From: Anseranas semipalmata
Taxonomy: Eukaryota > Chordata > Aves > Anseriformes > Anseranatidae
Reading direction: 5' to 3'
Assembly: GCA_013399115.1 (NCBI GenBank)
Contig: VXAA01003158.1
Location: 441,370 to 505,369 of the forward strand
DNA length: 64,000 nt
This document shows, piece after piece, positions 40,001 to 49,000 of the stretch. The position numbers and the translations under genes are program-made. Numbering within the stretch: the first letter of the stretch is position 1; every line of letters starts with the position of its first letter. Under the pieces are notes generated by a model. It searched no databases, was not told where the DNA came from, and saw nothing but the letters and a program-made list of their open reading frames with translations.

Positions 40001-41695
40001 TTAAGATTTTTAAGTTTCCCAAAAATCCCAGAGTTGCAGGGATTGGAGGGGACCCTCTCCAGCTGCTGCTCTAAAGCTCCTCGTGAGCCGCCCTCCGGCA
40101 CTGCAGCACACCTGCAGGGAGGCTGGAGCCGTCCTTGTGGCACGCTGGTGCCTCGCAGGAGCGGGGTTCGGGGTGCGCCGCAGGCAGGTGCTCCCCTGCA
40201 ACACCCTCGCACTGCCCCAGAACCGGAGCTTTGGTTTGGGTTAGAAACTGGAGCTGCTCGTACCGGATGGATCCGGGCGCCTCTCCCTCCCTGTCCCCTG
40301 ACCACGGCCCTGCCCGCCCGCCCTTCGCTTTCTTCTGCAGCAGCGGGAGCAAAGCTGTGTGTTGTGCTGCTTTCCCCCCGTCTTCGTTTGCAACATCTTA
40401 AAGGTCATGGAAAGCACTGTTTCATGCGTGCGGCGCAGGACACAACCAAAGCCTCGTGACCGAAGCTGATCCACAGCCTTTTGCGTGTCCCTTTGTCGCT
40501 GGTGCCTTGCTGTCCAAATTTGCCTGTCCCCTGGGAGGCAGCGCGGTGTCTGGCCTGCGCAGACCTGCCTGATGTGGTTACGCAGGGCGATGTCCCTCCA
40601 GCTCGTGGAACTGCACCACGCCCGTGCATCCCTACAACAGGATGCAGTTTCTGAGGTGCTGCACTGTGTGTGGCCTTCCAAAATGGCCCTGGGCTGCTTA
40701 GGTGCTGAAATACATATTTTGCAAGATTTCACTTTCTCTTTGGGGAGCTTCTGATCCCAGATGACACTGTTGTCCTCCAGATGGATGGCAGCTTTGCTTT
40801 TATGTTTCAGCCTGCAGTGCACAAACTGTTGCTGCTGTCCGTATTTTCAGGATCCAGCTTCTTTTTGCTTTTTTTTTTTTCCAACTGCTGCTGAAACGCC
40901 AGTTTGTGTTCTCCTTGACCATTAAGATGGATGTTTCTTAAACGTCAAAGTCTTTTTGCGGAGGTACTGATCTGTAATGGGATCTTGGCCGGCCGAGGCA
41001 GGTTGCTCTGGTGGCACCTAAGCAATGCTCTCCGTGTGCTTCCTCCGCAGGTGACCCCATCTGCGGGCAGCAAGCTGAAGCGACCCACCTTCCACTCCAG
41101 CCGAACCTCGCTGGCTGGGGACACCAGCAACAGCTCCTCGCCAGTCTCCACAGGTGCCAAAACCAGCCGGGCAGGTAAGTTGGGTGCAAGGACTGAAAGC
41201 GCCTGCCGCTGCTCTTCCTACTTGGTTGCTTAAATTGGGAGAGAAAATACTAAATATCGAGGGAGCCGGCAGAGCCTGCAGCAAGCGGGGGAGGCTGATG
41301 CATGCCAGGGAGAGGGGTGCTGCAGCAGCTGGTCCGTGTGACGAATCCTCCTTCGAGGGGCGACGTGCGGGCTAACGAGAGCAGCGGTGCTGGCATTTCG
41401 AGTGTCGGTGCTCACGGGCCTCTCGGCTCCCCTCGCAGATCCTAAAAAGACAGCCAGTCGTCCCACCAGCCGTGCCGGGAGCCGCGCGGGCAGCCGGGCG
41501 AGCAGCCGGCGGGGAAGCGACGCCTCCGATTTCGACCTGCTGGAAACGCAGTCGGCGTGCTCGGACACTTCGGAGAGCAGCGTGGCCGGCGGGCAGGGCG
41601 GCTCGCGCCGGGGCATGGCGAAACCCTCCAAAATCCCAACCATGTCCAAGAAAACAACCACTGCCACCCCAAAAACTCCAGGCCCCAAGAGATAA
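861..41695 (+). CDS. MACF1: MACF1, short isoform from an internal first exon (43 exons, 3,293 aa)
   Basis: Spectraplakin (ACF7) that binds microtubules and their plus ends and couples them to actin, adhesion turnover and cell polarity. Exons 861-4070, 7166-7327, 7477-7647, 8490-8656, 10075-10234, 10665-10991, 11630-11714, 12619-12860, 13292-13498, 14238-14357, 15839-15946, 16308-16526, 17104-17307, 18159-18167, 19307-19538, 20310-20536, 21552-21674, 21780-21881, 22323-22424, 22531-22704, 22811-22966, 23124-23321, 23959-24087, 24412-24585, 25406-25561, 25702-25908, 26040-26159, 26385-26554, 26754-26913, 27637-27831, 28592-28720, 29109-29252, 29452-29640, 30010-30127, 30695-30858, 32080-32242, 32407-32561, 32814-32888, 33653-33670, 35909-36026, 38195-38406, 41051-41174 and 41439-41695. 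Every junction is AG/GT and phases match; the sum is 9,882 nt with no internal stop. The order is disordered head, spectrin rod, two EF-hands, GAR domain and GSR tail. Calponin-homology and plakin domains are absent, as expected for a transcript starting here. Full-length MACF1 would enter the same rod exons from upstream exons outside the window. Dystonin (DST) is the closest paralogue, but the rod and tail match MACF1. Confidence 0.95.
4071..7165 (+). other. MACF1: MACF1 intron after the alternative first exon (3.1 kb)
   Basis: No exon with matching phase and splice sites was found here. It holds a pure GAG/GGA triplet run at about 5203-5233, with adjacent G-rich sequence, and otherwise unique-looking DNA. 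Open frames in it have no MACF1 similarity. Confidence 0.6.
5203..5233. repeat. (GAG)n / (GGA)n trinucleotide microsatellite
   Basis: About ten uninterrupted GAG-type triplets inside the first MACF1 intron of the window. It produces poly-Gly, poly-Glu or poly-Ser/Pro readings in the six frames, which should not be mistaken for protein. Confidence 0.9.
7166..13498 (+). CDS. MACF1: MACF1 spectrin-repeat rod, exons 2-9 (aa 1071-1577)
   Basis: Exons 7166-7327, 7477-7647, 8490-8656, 10075-10234, 10665-10991, 11630-11714, 12619-12860 and 13292-13498. They encode heptad-like alpha-helical repeats with recurrent Trp residues, for example [31 protein letters not shown] and [12 protein letters not shown], the pattern of three-helix spectrin repeats. 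Joins at 8656/10075 (phase 2) and 11714/12619 (phase 1) restore Arg and Gly codons. The 10665-10991 exon is unusually long for this rod. These exons are shared with full-length MACF1, so their expression does not depend on the internal promoter. Confidence 0.93.
14238..20536 (+). CDS. MACF1: MACF1 spectrin-repeat rod, exons 10-16 (aa 1578-1950)
   Basis: Exons 14238-14357, 15839-15946, 16308-16526, 17104-17307, 18159-18167 (microexon), 19307-19538 and 20310-20536. Landmarks are [43 protein letters not shown] and [17 protein letters not shown]. At the 19538/20310 junction the split codon reads GTA (Val) before IQDKLDQ; I recall Glu in human MACF1, so this is a lineage difference at an exon edge rather than a frame problem. 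Confidence 0.92.
18159..18167 (+). CDS. MACF1: MACF1 9-nt microexon encoding Ile-Thr-Glu
   Basis: ATTACGGAG lies between CATTGCAG and GTAAGC. It is in phase 0 between an exon ending in VSQSTQ (17307) and one starting with FHDKIEP (19307), which reproduces the STQ-ITE-FHDK order I recall in human MACF1. The upstream intron has a very long T-rich tract (about 17941-18150) and a TGC close to the acceptor, features of regulated microexons. Skipping it removes exactly three residues between spectrin helices without shifting the frame. Confidence 0.85.
21552..24585 (+). CDS. MACF1: MACF1 spectrin-repeat rod, exons 17-24 (aa 1951-2336)
   Basis: Exons 21552-21674, 21780-21881, 22323-22424, 22531-22704, 22811-22966, 23124-23321, 23959-24087 and 24412-24585, all beginning and ending in phase 0, so any one can be skipped without a frameshift. 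Landmarks are [70 protein letters not shown] and [18 protein letters not shown]. Helical spectrin repeats continue, with no catalytic motif. Confidence 0.93.
25406..30858 (+). CDS. MACF1: MACF1 spectrin-repeat rod, exons 25-35 (aa 2337-2920)
   Basis: Exons 25406-25561, 25702-25908, 26040-26159, 26385-26554, 26754-26913, 27637-27831, 28592-28720, 29109-29252, 29452-29640, 30010-30127 and 30695-30858. Landmarks are [69 protein letters not shown] and [18 protein letters not shown]. The last rod exon ends [15 protein letters not shown]...LDRLEE, the helix that precedes the EF-hands. The 30127/30695 junction completes an Arg codon in a short basic, Pro-rich linker (KSRSN-R-KSLSQ) separating the rod from the C-terminal module. 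Confidence 0.93.
27957..28013 (+). other. MACF1: Candidate 57-nt MACF1 cassette exon
   Basis: A pyrimidine-rich acceptor (TTCCCTGTGCCCAG) precedes 57 nt open in phase 0 ([19 protein letters not shown]), followed by GTGAGA. Both flanking known exons (ending 27831, starting 28592) are phase 0, so its inclusion would add 19 residues. Like the following exon it starts with GCAGAG (Ala-Glu). I do not recall this segment in human MACF1, so it may be a chance splice-site pair or a lineage-specific exon. Confidence 0.3.
31141..31180. promoter_or_regulatory. Inverted repeat of homeodomain-type TAATTA motifs
   Basis: TAATTAGT at 31149-31156 and its exact reverse complement at 31160-31167 are separated by 3 nt. 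The surrounding 100 nt is AT-rich with further TTAAT/AATTA motifs and sits in the intron just before the EF-hand exons. It is only a motif-level candidate enhancer. Confidence 0.25.
32080..32561 (+). CDS. MACF1: MACF1 paired EF-hands, exons 36-37
   Basis: Exons 32080-32242 and 32407-32561 (join completes Lys; aa 2921-3026). The first calcium loop [12 protein letters not shown] (about aa 2955-2966) and the second [12 protein letters not shown] (about aa 2991-3002) both keep acidic residues at positions 1, 3, 5 and 12 and Gly at 6, so both should bind Ca2+. In spectraplakins the EF-hand pair is packed against the GAR domain and modulates microtubule binding. No degenerate loop residue is seen. 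Confidence 0.96.
32814..36026 (+). CDS. MACF1: MACF1 GAR (GAS2-related) microtubule-binding domain, exons 38-40
   Basis: Exons 32814-32888, 33653-33670 and 35909-36026 encode aa about 3027-3097: [33 protein letters not shown], then [17 protein letters not shown] and the end NDPCR. The two close Cys residues (CKC) and the VRVGGGW core are characteristic of GAS2-type Zn-binding modules that bind the microtubule lattice. The domain is interrupted by an 18-nt microexon (separate entry). The C-terminal codon splits across 36026/38195. Confidence 0.94.
33653..33670 (+). CDS. MACF1: MACF1 18-nt microexon in the GAR domain (FFLGNQ)
   Basis: TTC TTC CTC GGC AAT CAG lies between ...CTCCATAG and GTACAG, phase 0 on both sides. 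It completes KYR-FFLGNQ-FGDSQQ, matching the canonical MACF1 sequence I recall. It is preceded by roughly 90 nt of almost pure pyrimidine (about 33556-33650). Skipping would delete six residues within the GAR fold without a frameshift, so it could switch microtubule affinity. Confidence 0.88.
33671..35908 (+). other. MACF1: MACF1 intron inside the GAR domain
   Basis: 2.2 kb with no supported exon. It contains an AT-rich unique stretch (about 35480-35690) and, just after it, a short degenerate tandem array of ATTCAATAGATC-like units at about 35712-35768. Confidence 0.5.
35712..35768. repeat. Degenerate short tandem repeat (TTCAATAGATCATAGATC-like)
   Basis: Several imperfect copies of ATTCAATAGATC follow one another within about 55 nt inside a MACF1 intron. 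No mobile element end could be recognised beside it. Confidence 0.6.
38195..41695 (+). CDS. MACF1: MACF1 Gly-Ser-Arg C-terminal tail, exons 41-43
   Basis: Exons 38195-38406, 41051-41174 and 41439-41695 (stop TAA 41693-41695). It is disordered and basic: [20 protein letters not shown], then [20 protein letters not shown] followed by the acidic [13 protein letters not shown]. Ser-rich blocks of this type are GSK3-regulated in mammalian ACF7 and control microtubule binding; that is known for the family, not shown here. [10 protein letters not shown] near the end contains an SxIP motif (SKIP, nt 41627-41638, aa about 3272-3275) for EB-protein plus-end tracking. A 111-nt optional exon lies between the first two. 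Confidence 0.94.
38976..39086 (+). CDS. MACF1: MACF1 111-nt in-frame cassette exon in the tail (37 aa)
   Basis: CATTCCACAG precedes 111 nt open in phase 0 (starts [16 protein letters not shown], ends DFQLSSSE), followed by GTAGAG. The neighbouring exons end and start in phase 0, so it can be included or skipped freely. Its composition (Cys, Trp, aromatic residues) differs from the surrounding Ser/Arg tail. The preceding intron has about 140 nt of nearly continuous pyrimidine (38830-38975, one N at 38854). Optional exons in this region are known in spectraplakins; I cannot confirm the orthologous human exon from memory. Confidence 0.65.
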
Positions 41696-43000
41696 TACTG
41701 TACCCACGCCCTCCTGAAAGAAAGAAAACCCAACCTGTGTCCAGTTTTTAACCCTACTACGTACATTGGATGTATATTTATTCTAAACGGGAGAAACTAT
41801 ATTGTTAAAAGTGTAAAAGAAAGTTGTGTTATGGAAGCTGCCTTATTTGTTTTTTTCCTTTTTTGTAAGTTACTATTTTCATGTGAATATTTATGTAGAT
41901 AAATTTGCCTCTTGGCGACCCCTGTTCAGAGAGGGGCCTGGAAAACTGAGATGTGGGAGAGAAAGAAAAAAAAAAAAAGAAAAAAAAAGGAAGCAAAAAA
42001 GGTCAAGATGTGAAAGTGTAAAGAAAAACTAAAATATAAATAGGATTTCTGCGCGGTGCAGGGTGTGAACCTGCTTTATCTTTTAGGATTGTTTCCTAAA
42101 TGCATCTTTATAAACTTAACTTGCTGTCTCAGCAAGGTAAATTATATTTAAACACAAAGACCTGAATCCTACAGTGTTCAAGGAACTCTCTTTTTGTAAA
42201 TCACAGATACCTCAAGCAGAGAAACATGAGGTGAGGGGATTTGGGGCTTATGTTTCCATTTTTTTAAAGCTATGTGATTTTACCTGAAGAAAGCGGAGTT
42301 TGACAATAAAATTTGCACACACTACAGCTAAGGTCATTACAACTGCTGTTTTGAAAATACTGTCCCGGCAACTTCGTTTTTAAAGAACAAAAAATGCTGA
42401 TGGGTTTGGGGAGGGGGTTCACGATAAAGCTGTCCAGAAGAGAGCACGCTGGTAAGATTGCAGGTTTGGATCACAGATGCATCCCTTAGCGGTGGTGGGT
42501 CCTACAGGTTAGAGGATTCTTCTGGATTGATGGCCTAAGAGACCGACCCAACTTGTTCCTTACAGGATTGCTATTTATCTGCATCTCTTTTCCTATTTAT
42601 TATTTAACTGGTCATTCCACTTCCAACCAGGCTGAGATTGATGTGACCTCTGCTCCTAGAAGAAATCTGGACTTACACGCACAGTTGCTTGTCCTTGAAA
42701 TGAGTCTCACCAGCACACTCGCTACAAGTCCTGTCTGGCTTTTGTACGCTACTTTTTCTTTGTAATAAAATCGAACTGACCAAGTGACCAGGAGATGGGC
42801 GGAGGGAGAGGGCTCAGCGGAGCTCCTGTATTTATTAAATATTGTTCCTCTCCAGCTCTGACCGTGTTGCTGTGTGATTCTCTCAATTGGTTTAAATTGA
42901 GGCAAAACTGAAGCTCTACCAATGAATTGTTTAAAAACCAGACACATTTTTGTATTAAAATTGCTTGCGGTAATAAACAATCTTGCCTCCTACTTTATTC
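41696..43000 (+). other. MACF1: MACF1 3'UTR with three candidate poly(A) signals
   Basis: AT-rich sequence after the stop codon. AATAAA hexamers occur at 42305-42310, 42764-42769 and 42972-42977. The last is followed by a GT-rich stretch (about 42998-43015), so the longest transcript probably ends near 42,990-43,000. An A/G-rich purine run lies at about 41955-42002. Alternative poly(A) use would give 3'UTRs of about 0.6, 1.1 and 1.3 kb. Confidence 0.75.
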
Positions 43001-43199
43001 CGAAGTGTTAGTGTTTTAAGTCTGAGAGATGGAGCCGTCTGTCCCACGCGGGGAGGCGATGCCTGCACGCCGCGGTGCCTCTAACTCGCGGCGGCTGCAG
43101 GGCGTCCGCACGCAGCTTTCCTTGCAGAACGGTGCAGGCACCGGCTTTGCTGCTGGCCGCGGAACTACAGCGCTTCTGGGGGCAGAGGTGCCGCCGGGC

Positions 43200-43546
43200 C
43201 AGGTGCATGGGTGCCTGCGGGCGAGGTGGGTGCCCACCGCTGGGGTGCCGGGTGCGGTGGGCGTTTGCCAGCGAGCGCCTGGCGAGGTGTGCGGTGGTGG
43301 GGATGGTGTCGGTGAGGTGGGTGCCCAGCGAGGTCAGCACCCACCCGGGTGAGTGCACGGGAGGGGGCCAGGCAAGGTGGCGGATGAGGTCGGTCCCCGC
43401 GGGGGTGGGTGCACAGGGTGAGGGGGTGTGGTGGCCACGGGGATGGGTGCACGAGTTGGGTGGCCATAGGTTTGGGTGTCCGTGGGCACCCTCATGGATT
43501 TGGGTGTCTGTGGGGGTGGGTGCCCGTGGCTTCGGGCGCCCGCGGG
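43200..43546. repeat. Degenerate G-rich tandem repeat (GGTGGGTGC-type)
   Basis: Units such as GAGGTGGGTGCCC, GGGTGGGTGCAC and GGGGTGGGTGCCC recur irregularly right up to the assembly gap. The + strand is strongly G-rich and could form G-quadruplexes. It looks like a diverged minisatellite, and the long open frames read through it are artefacts of this composition. Confidence 0.7.
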
Positions 43547-44518
43547 NNNNNNNNNNNNNNNNNNNNNNNNNNNNNNNNNNNNNNNNNNNNNNNNNNNNNN
43601 NNNNNNNNNNNNNNNNNNNNNNNNNNNNNNNNNNNNNNNNNNNNNNNNNNNNNNNNNNNNNNNNNNNNNNNNNNNNNNNNNNNNNNNNNNNNNNNNNNNN
43701 NNNNNNNNNNNNNNNNNNNNNNNNNNNNNNNNNNNNNNNNNNNNNNNNNNNNNNNNNNNNNNNNNNNNNNNNNNNNNNNNNNNNNNNNNNNNNNNNNNNN
43801 NNNNNNNNNNNNNNNNNNNNNNNNNNNNNNNNNNNNNNNNNNNNNNNNNNNNNNNNNNNNNNNNNNNNNNNNNNNNNNNNNNNNNNNNNNNNNNNNNNNN
43901 NNNNNNNNNNNNNNNNNNNNNNNNNNNNNNNNNNNNNNNNNNNNNNNNNNNNNNNNNNNNNNNNNNNNNNNNNNNNNNNNNNNNNNNNNNNNNNNNNNNN
44001 NNNNNNNNNNNNNNNNNNNNNNNNNNNNNNNNNNNNNNNNNNNNNNNNNNNNNNNNNNNNNNNNNNNNNNNNNNNNNNNNNNNNNNNNNNNNNNNNNNNN
44101 NNNNNNNNNNNNNNNNNNNNNNNNNNNNNNNNNNNNNNNNNNNNNNNNNNNNNNNNNNNNNNNNNNNNNNNNNNNNNNNNNNNNNNNNNNNNNNNNNNNN
44201 NNNNNNNNNNNNNNNNNNNNNNNNNNNNNNNNNNNNNNNNNNNNNNNNNNNNNNNNNNNNNNNNNNNNNNNNNNNNNNNNNNNNNNNNNNNNNNNNNNNN
44301 NNNNNNNNNNNNNNNNNNNNNNNNNNNNNNNNNNNNNNNNNNNNNNNNNNNNNNNNNNNNNNNNNNNNNNNNNNNNNNNNNNNNNNNNNNNNNNNNNNNN
44401 NNNNNNNNNNNNNNNNNNNNNNNNNNNNNNNNNNNNNNNNNNNNNNNNNNNNNNNNNNNNNNNNNNNNNNNNNNNNNNNNNNNNNNNNNNNNNNNNNNNN
44501 NNNNNNNNNNNNNNNNNN
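43547..44518. other. Assembly gap, 972 N
   Basis: A run of N flanked by very GC-rich sequence on both sides. By position and GC context it is the most likely place for the missing BMP8 promoter and first exon. Isolated N bases also occur at 44680 and 44809. Confidence 0.95.
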
Positions 44519-46022
44519 AGGGACCCCGTGGCCGCGGGGCTGTGCCCCGGGTGCTGGCAGAGCCCCGACGCGGCGCCCCGAAGGCTGCGCGCGGCGCGAA
44601 CCCGCGTGGGAAGCGGCGATGGTGGGGGGGGATCGCGCAGCTAGCGCGGGCTGGGGGCCGGGGCCGCGGACGGCCTTGGNCCTAACGCAGCCGAGGGAAG
44701 CTGCAAACCGACGGGGCGGGCTCGTCCCGCTCGAGGGAGCCGCGTCGCCCACCCCGCACACCCCATTGCGGTGGGTGCGCACGAAGCACCCATGAGGAGA
44801 GCGGGATGNTGGACCGAATTACCTGCAGTGGGACACTGAATCACGGCTCAGAATAAAATCCTCAAGGTTGCTAATTATTGCTGGAATCCCGTCCGGCTGG
44901 TTACGGAGCAGTGCCGGGCTCCAGCCACGATCCCATTTCCAGAGTTGTGTGAGTGGCAGTGAAAGCAGAGCCATTTCCAGCCAGCACCCGCAGGGCCATG
45001 AGCACTGGGGGCACCAGGGTCCCCCACGAGGGTGGGCGCTGGGGCAGGCTAAGCCAGCGGGATGCGCAGACCAGGCTTTCAGATGCGCAGCTTTGCCCTG
45101 CCTCTGCTCTCTGCTTTAAGGGGTGTCCACGTGCCCCTCTCCAGGCAGCCCTGGCCAAGCACAAGGCTTCTGGGGAGCATCTGTGCACAGGCTGGGGGCT
45201 GAGGTGCAGGGTGGGGGGGGGCCAGGGGCACAGAGCTCTGGCCTGGCCTGGCAGCTGTGGACGTGGCCAGGGCTCGGGGCTGCCTTTCCGGAGCAAGGCT
45301 GGATTTGGCTGCTGCTTCGTGGTTTGCAAGTGGCAGGCAATGGGAAGGAGAGCACCGCCTCACCACAGCACCAGGGACCAGATGGGGCCCATCCTCCCCT
45401 GAACCCCTCCAGGCCCCACACGGGGTCCCACATGGCCAGTGCTGGGAGCCAGGGGGGCGAAGGCTGGTGCAGGGCTGGCAGCTCCCAGCCTGGGGTCCCC
45501 CCACGACTGAGCCTGGGGAGAAACCCTCGGGAGGAGGTGCAGGTGAGGGAGGGAGGACCACAGAGGCATCGCCCAAGTCCTCTCCATCCTTTCCTGCATC
45601 CCCTCCACCGTGTTTGGCTGTAAAGAGGCCAGAGAGCCCCATGGGACAGACCCCATGCTTTGGGCAGGCAGCACCCAGCTGCCTTCTGCAGCACTCCAGG
45701 ACAGGGGGCTCAGTGCATCAGGGGCAGCCAGGAGCAGGGGAGGTGGATGCTGCAGCATCACATCCCAGCTCCCCTCAACATGAACACCAAAAAGTGCTTT
45801 AAAATGAACATGTTTGGTTACGGGCACAGCGGGTGGGCGCCTGGGAGGAGGCAGTGCTGGCACAGGGGTGCTTGCGCCGCTCCCCTTCCCTGTGCTCCTG
45901 GAGCAGCAGGGAGAGCTGGGGAGCACAGTTTCAGCCTTCAATTTGAATGGCTTTGAATTCTGTGGCTTCATCAGCCCCTTCATGTTAATTAAATAAACTT
46001 CTGTGGGAGAAGGCTAACTTTG

Positions 46023-46071
46023 ATTTGCATGCATAATTTTCTGCGCAATTATCCTGATGGGACATGCAAAT
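46023..46071. promoter_or_regulatory. Inverted pair of POU octamer motifs
   Basis: ATTTGCAT at 46023-46030 and ATGCAAAT at 46064-46071 are exact reverse complements 33 nt apart. They lie in a short AT-rich island inside GC-rich DNA. Octamers are POU-factor sites in general; any enhancer role here is inference. Confidence 0.3.
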
Positions 46072-49000
46072 GGGGTAAGTCAGTGCTCCATTAGGTGCTT
46101 GGACCGCTCTGCTCCCACCCGCCCGCGTAGCCCTGTGTGAGCCGGGCATGTGCACGGCTCCCAAACGGCACGCCTTGGCCTGGGAAGGGGAAGCGACAAA
46201 GCTCCCTGGCACACAACCGCGTCCCAGCTTGGCCGGGCAGGGCCACTGCCTGCCGGGGCAGGGCGTGCAGCCAGGGGCGCGAGCACCTCCAGGCCGTCCC
46301 GGGGCGATGGGCGGCGGTGGCACTTTGGCCACTTTCAGTTGGCTTTGGTGACGATGGCTCCACCCGTCCCATCCCGCCGTGGGAGCACTGGGGAGGGAAG
46401 CGCAGGCCAGCCCCTGCCGTTTCTGTGCGCTCGCTGAAGCAGCCGGGCGGATGTTTTAAGCCTGGGGGAGGGTGGGCTTTGCGAGTTCTCCCAGACTGGG
46501 GCTGAGCCATCAGCCGCGTGTCACGGCTGCGCGCGGGCTGCGATCGCGGAGCAGAGAGGTTGGTGCTGGCAAGGCCGAGGAGGAGGCTCGCAGCATGCAG
46601 TGCCCAAGCCCCGTCCTCCCCCAGCACCCACCGCTGCCCCGGGGACGTTTCAGGTGCCAGTGGGGCTGTCCCCATGTTCTGGCAGACCCTGTCTTCACCG
46701 CGTTTGCTGGGGATGAAAGGCAGCGCAGTGCTGGCAGTTGTTGTGAAAATGTGTGAAGTGCCCCAGGCTCTGCCAGGAGCCTTTAGAGCTGGGGGGGAGC
46801 TCACGGCACCCTCTGTAACGTAGGCAGGGTGCAACTGGAGGTGTGCTGCTCTGCTCCTGCACCGGCAGCGCATCACCCGCGCGGGAGCTCGCCTTCACCC
46901 CATGCAATCACTGCGGAAATGCAGCTGCTGTCAGCAGCAAAGTTGCATTTTCCCACCCCACTGCTGACTGCATTTCACAGCCTCTTGTGCCTCCTCTGGA
47001 CACCCTCAGCGGCTCCGCCAGCAAACACAGCAGTGGGATGCACCCCTGCCTGGGTGCTGGTGCTCTGTATGCACCCACGGTGTGTGTTTTAATGGGGGGA
47101 ATCTTTGCAAATAAACCCCCCCCGGGGTCCACCTGCAACACTGTCCTCTCCTCTGACTGCATACAGCTGTGGGGGTGTGAGCAGGGGCCGAGGCAGCCTC
47201 CCAGGCACATGCAGCAGGGCTTGGGGTGCCCTTTGCAGAGCCCCATGTCCCGCGGCTCCCAGTGTTCATCTTCAGAAGATGGAAGTGTTCATGGGATGGA
47301 ACGGGAGCCCAGCAGAGGCTCGGCTGAATTCACAGTGCTTGGGAGAGCTCTTAAATCTCTCCCTGCTTTGGAAAGCCTCTGGAGGTTATTTTTTCCTGCT
47401 TGGAAGTGAAGGACAGCATCTTCCTTGCATCGCCTTTAAACCTATTTTAAGATTCAGAGCACTTGATGTGGTCAAATATCCTGCATTTCCTTTTAATTTA
47501 GGGTCTGAAATGATCATGGGGACCATTCAGAGCAGCCAGGACTAGTAATTACGACTGATGCGCAGTTTATAGAAGCAGCGCGCGCACAGAAAGGTTACAG
47601 TGAAGAAGTGCAGCTAAAAATAAGGTGGGGAGCGAGGCGCAGGGAAGGCGTCCCCACCGCCCCTCGCCCACCGGCCGGGAGGGAGCGGGAGCGCGGGGCC
47701 GGGGGGCGCAGGGGGCTCAGCGTGGCAGGAGCTGGGCGGCCCTGCTGCCGTTACATACGGGTATGTATGTTCTTACTGGTAGTGAGGGGTGGGGGAGCGC
47801 ACAGCGTGGCCGTGACATTGACGGCTGGGGAAAGACGCAGCAGCCCTGAGGGGTGAGACGGTAAAAGCCAAAGGAGGGGGCAAGGAGAGCAGGGAGCTTG
47901 GGCTGGGTTTTTTTAGCATCTCATCCGCAATCCGGATAATCCGCCCACAGGTAATTGCGGGTTGGTGGTGCGGCTGAGTCAACCCTCCTCGAATCAATAG
48001 CCGGGTTCCCAGGCGTCCCGGGCTCCAGGGGGGGCCCCACGCCTGCACCCCCCCCCGCCAGCAGCAGTGTTTGAGCACCAGCTGCCCCGCCTGCGTGAAG
48101 GGCGCCGGGTGCTTTCGGGACGCGGCATGTGCTTCCCCACTGCCCGTTCATCACTGTGCAGACATTTATAATTTTGCCGGAAAACACAGCAATATTAAAC
48201 CTCACTGAACCCAATTATCATAAAGCCGTGCCGCTCCTTGCTAAACCATCGTGCTGGTCCCATTCCCCTTGCCTGTGCTCTGCCGCACTATGCCCGTGTC
48301 GGCACAAGAGGGGACAAATTTTGGTCCTGCCCGTCCAAGGAGGGCTCCTCGTCTGCTCTGCTCTAACAGCCAGCGAAGGGGGCAAGAAGCAGGGCTTTCT
48401 GCTGGGCACTCAGCCTCAGTGCTAGGAGGCTTGCTATGAAGTCCTGCTCATTCAGCTCATCAAGGTGTACAGATAACTGCAGTCACCGTCACTGTTTCTC
48501 ATTCCTGACCAGGTATTGCCTGGGTGTCCCATGGCTTTCCTCCCCTGCCTCCAGCCATTCCGCCTCTGCCTTCAGCTCCCGTTTCCCTCCTCACCTCCGC
48601 AACATATGGATGCAAAACTTTGCCAGCAAACTCCTGCTTTAGCAAAGTGTTTTTTTGTTTGGTTGGTTTTTTGCCCTTCCTGGCCCTCTGGGACTGCCCC
48701 ATCTCCCTGCTGCAGCGCAGACGCCTCGCATGGAGCTGCATCCTTGTGGCGCGACCACAGAGACCGCCTCGATGCTGCCACAGGAATTCCCGCTGCCCTT
48801 CCCTGCCTCCATGTTTATAAATCAGGCAGGGCAAATTTAAGTGATTCTGGTAAAACTTCTAATTGCATATGTTTAGTGTTTTTGAAGACCTTAGTATGGA
48901 TTTCATTAGGGAGCTGCTGCTTGCCCGTTGCTCCCTGCGGGCGCGGGGCTGTGTTTGCAAGTGCTCTGCCTGTGCGTGGCCACGCTGGTGAGCAGGAGGC

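Noticed and set aside
40020..40100. Possible CR1 LINE fragment (GGATTGGAGGGGACCCTC-like)
   Set aside because: Resemblance to the CR1 3' part is limited to about 20 nt, and no terminal octamer repeat or CR1 reading frame was seen. A repeat-library search would be needed.
43075..44795. Very long open frames on both strands across 43.1-44.8 kb
   Set aside because: They are open only because the 972-nt N run contains no stops. The readable flanks are G-rich repeat or CpG-rich sequence with no protein similarity.
46091..46876. 261-aa open frame on the - strand in the BMP8 upstream region
   Set aside because: Composition-driven (Ala, Pro, Arg, Ser rich). It has no domain and no conserved motif.
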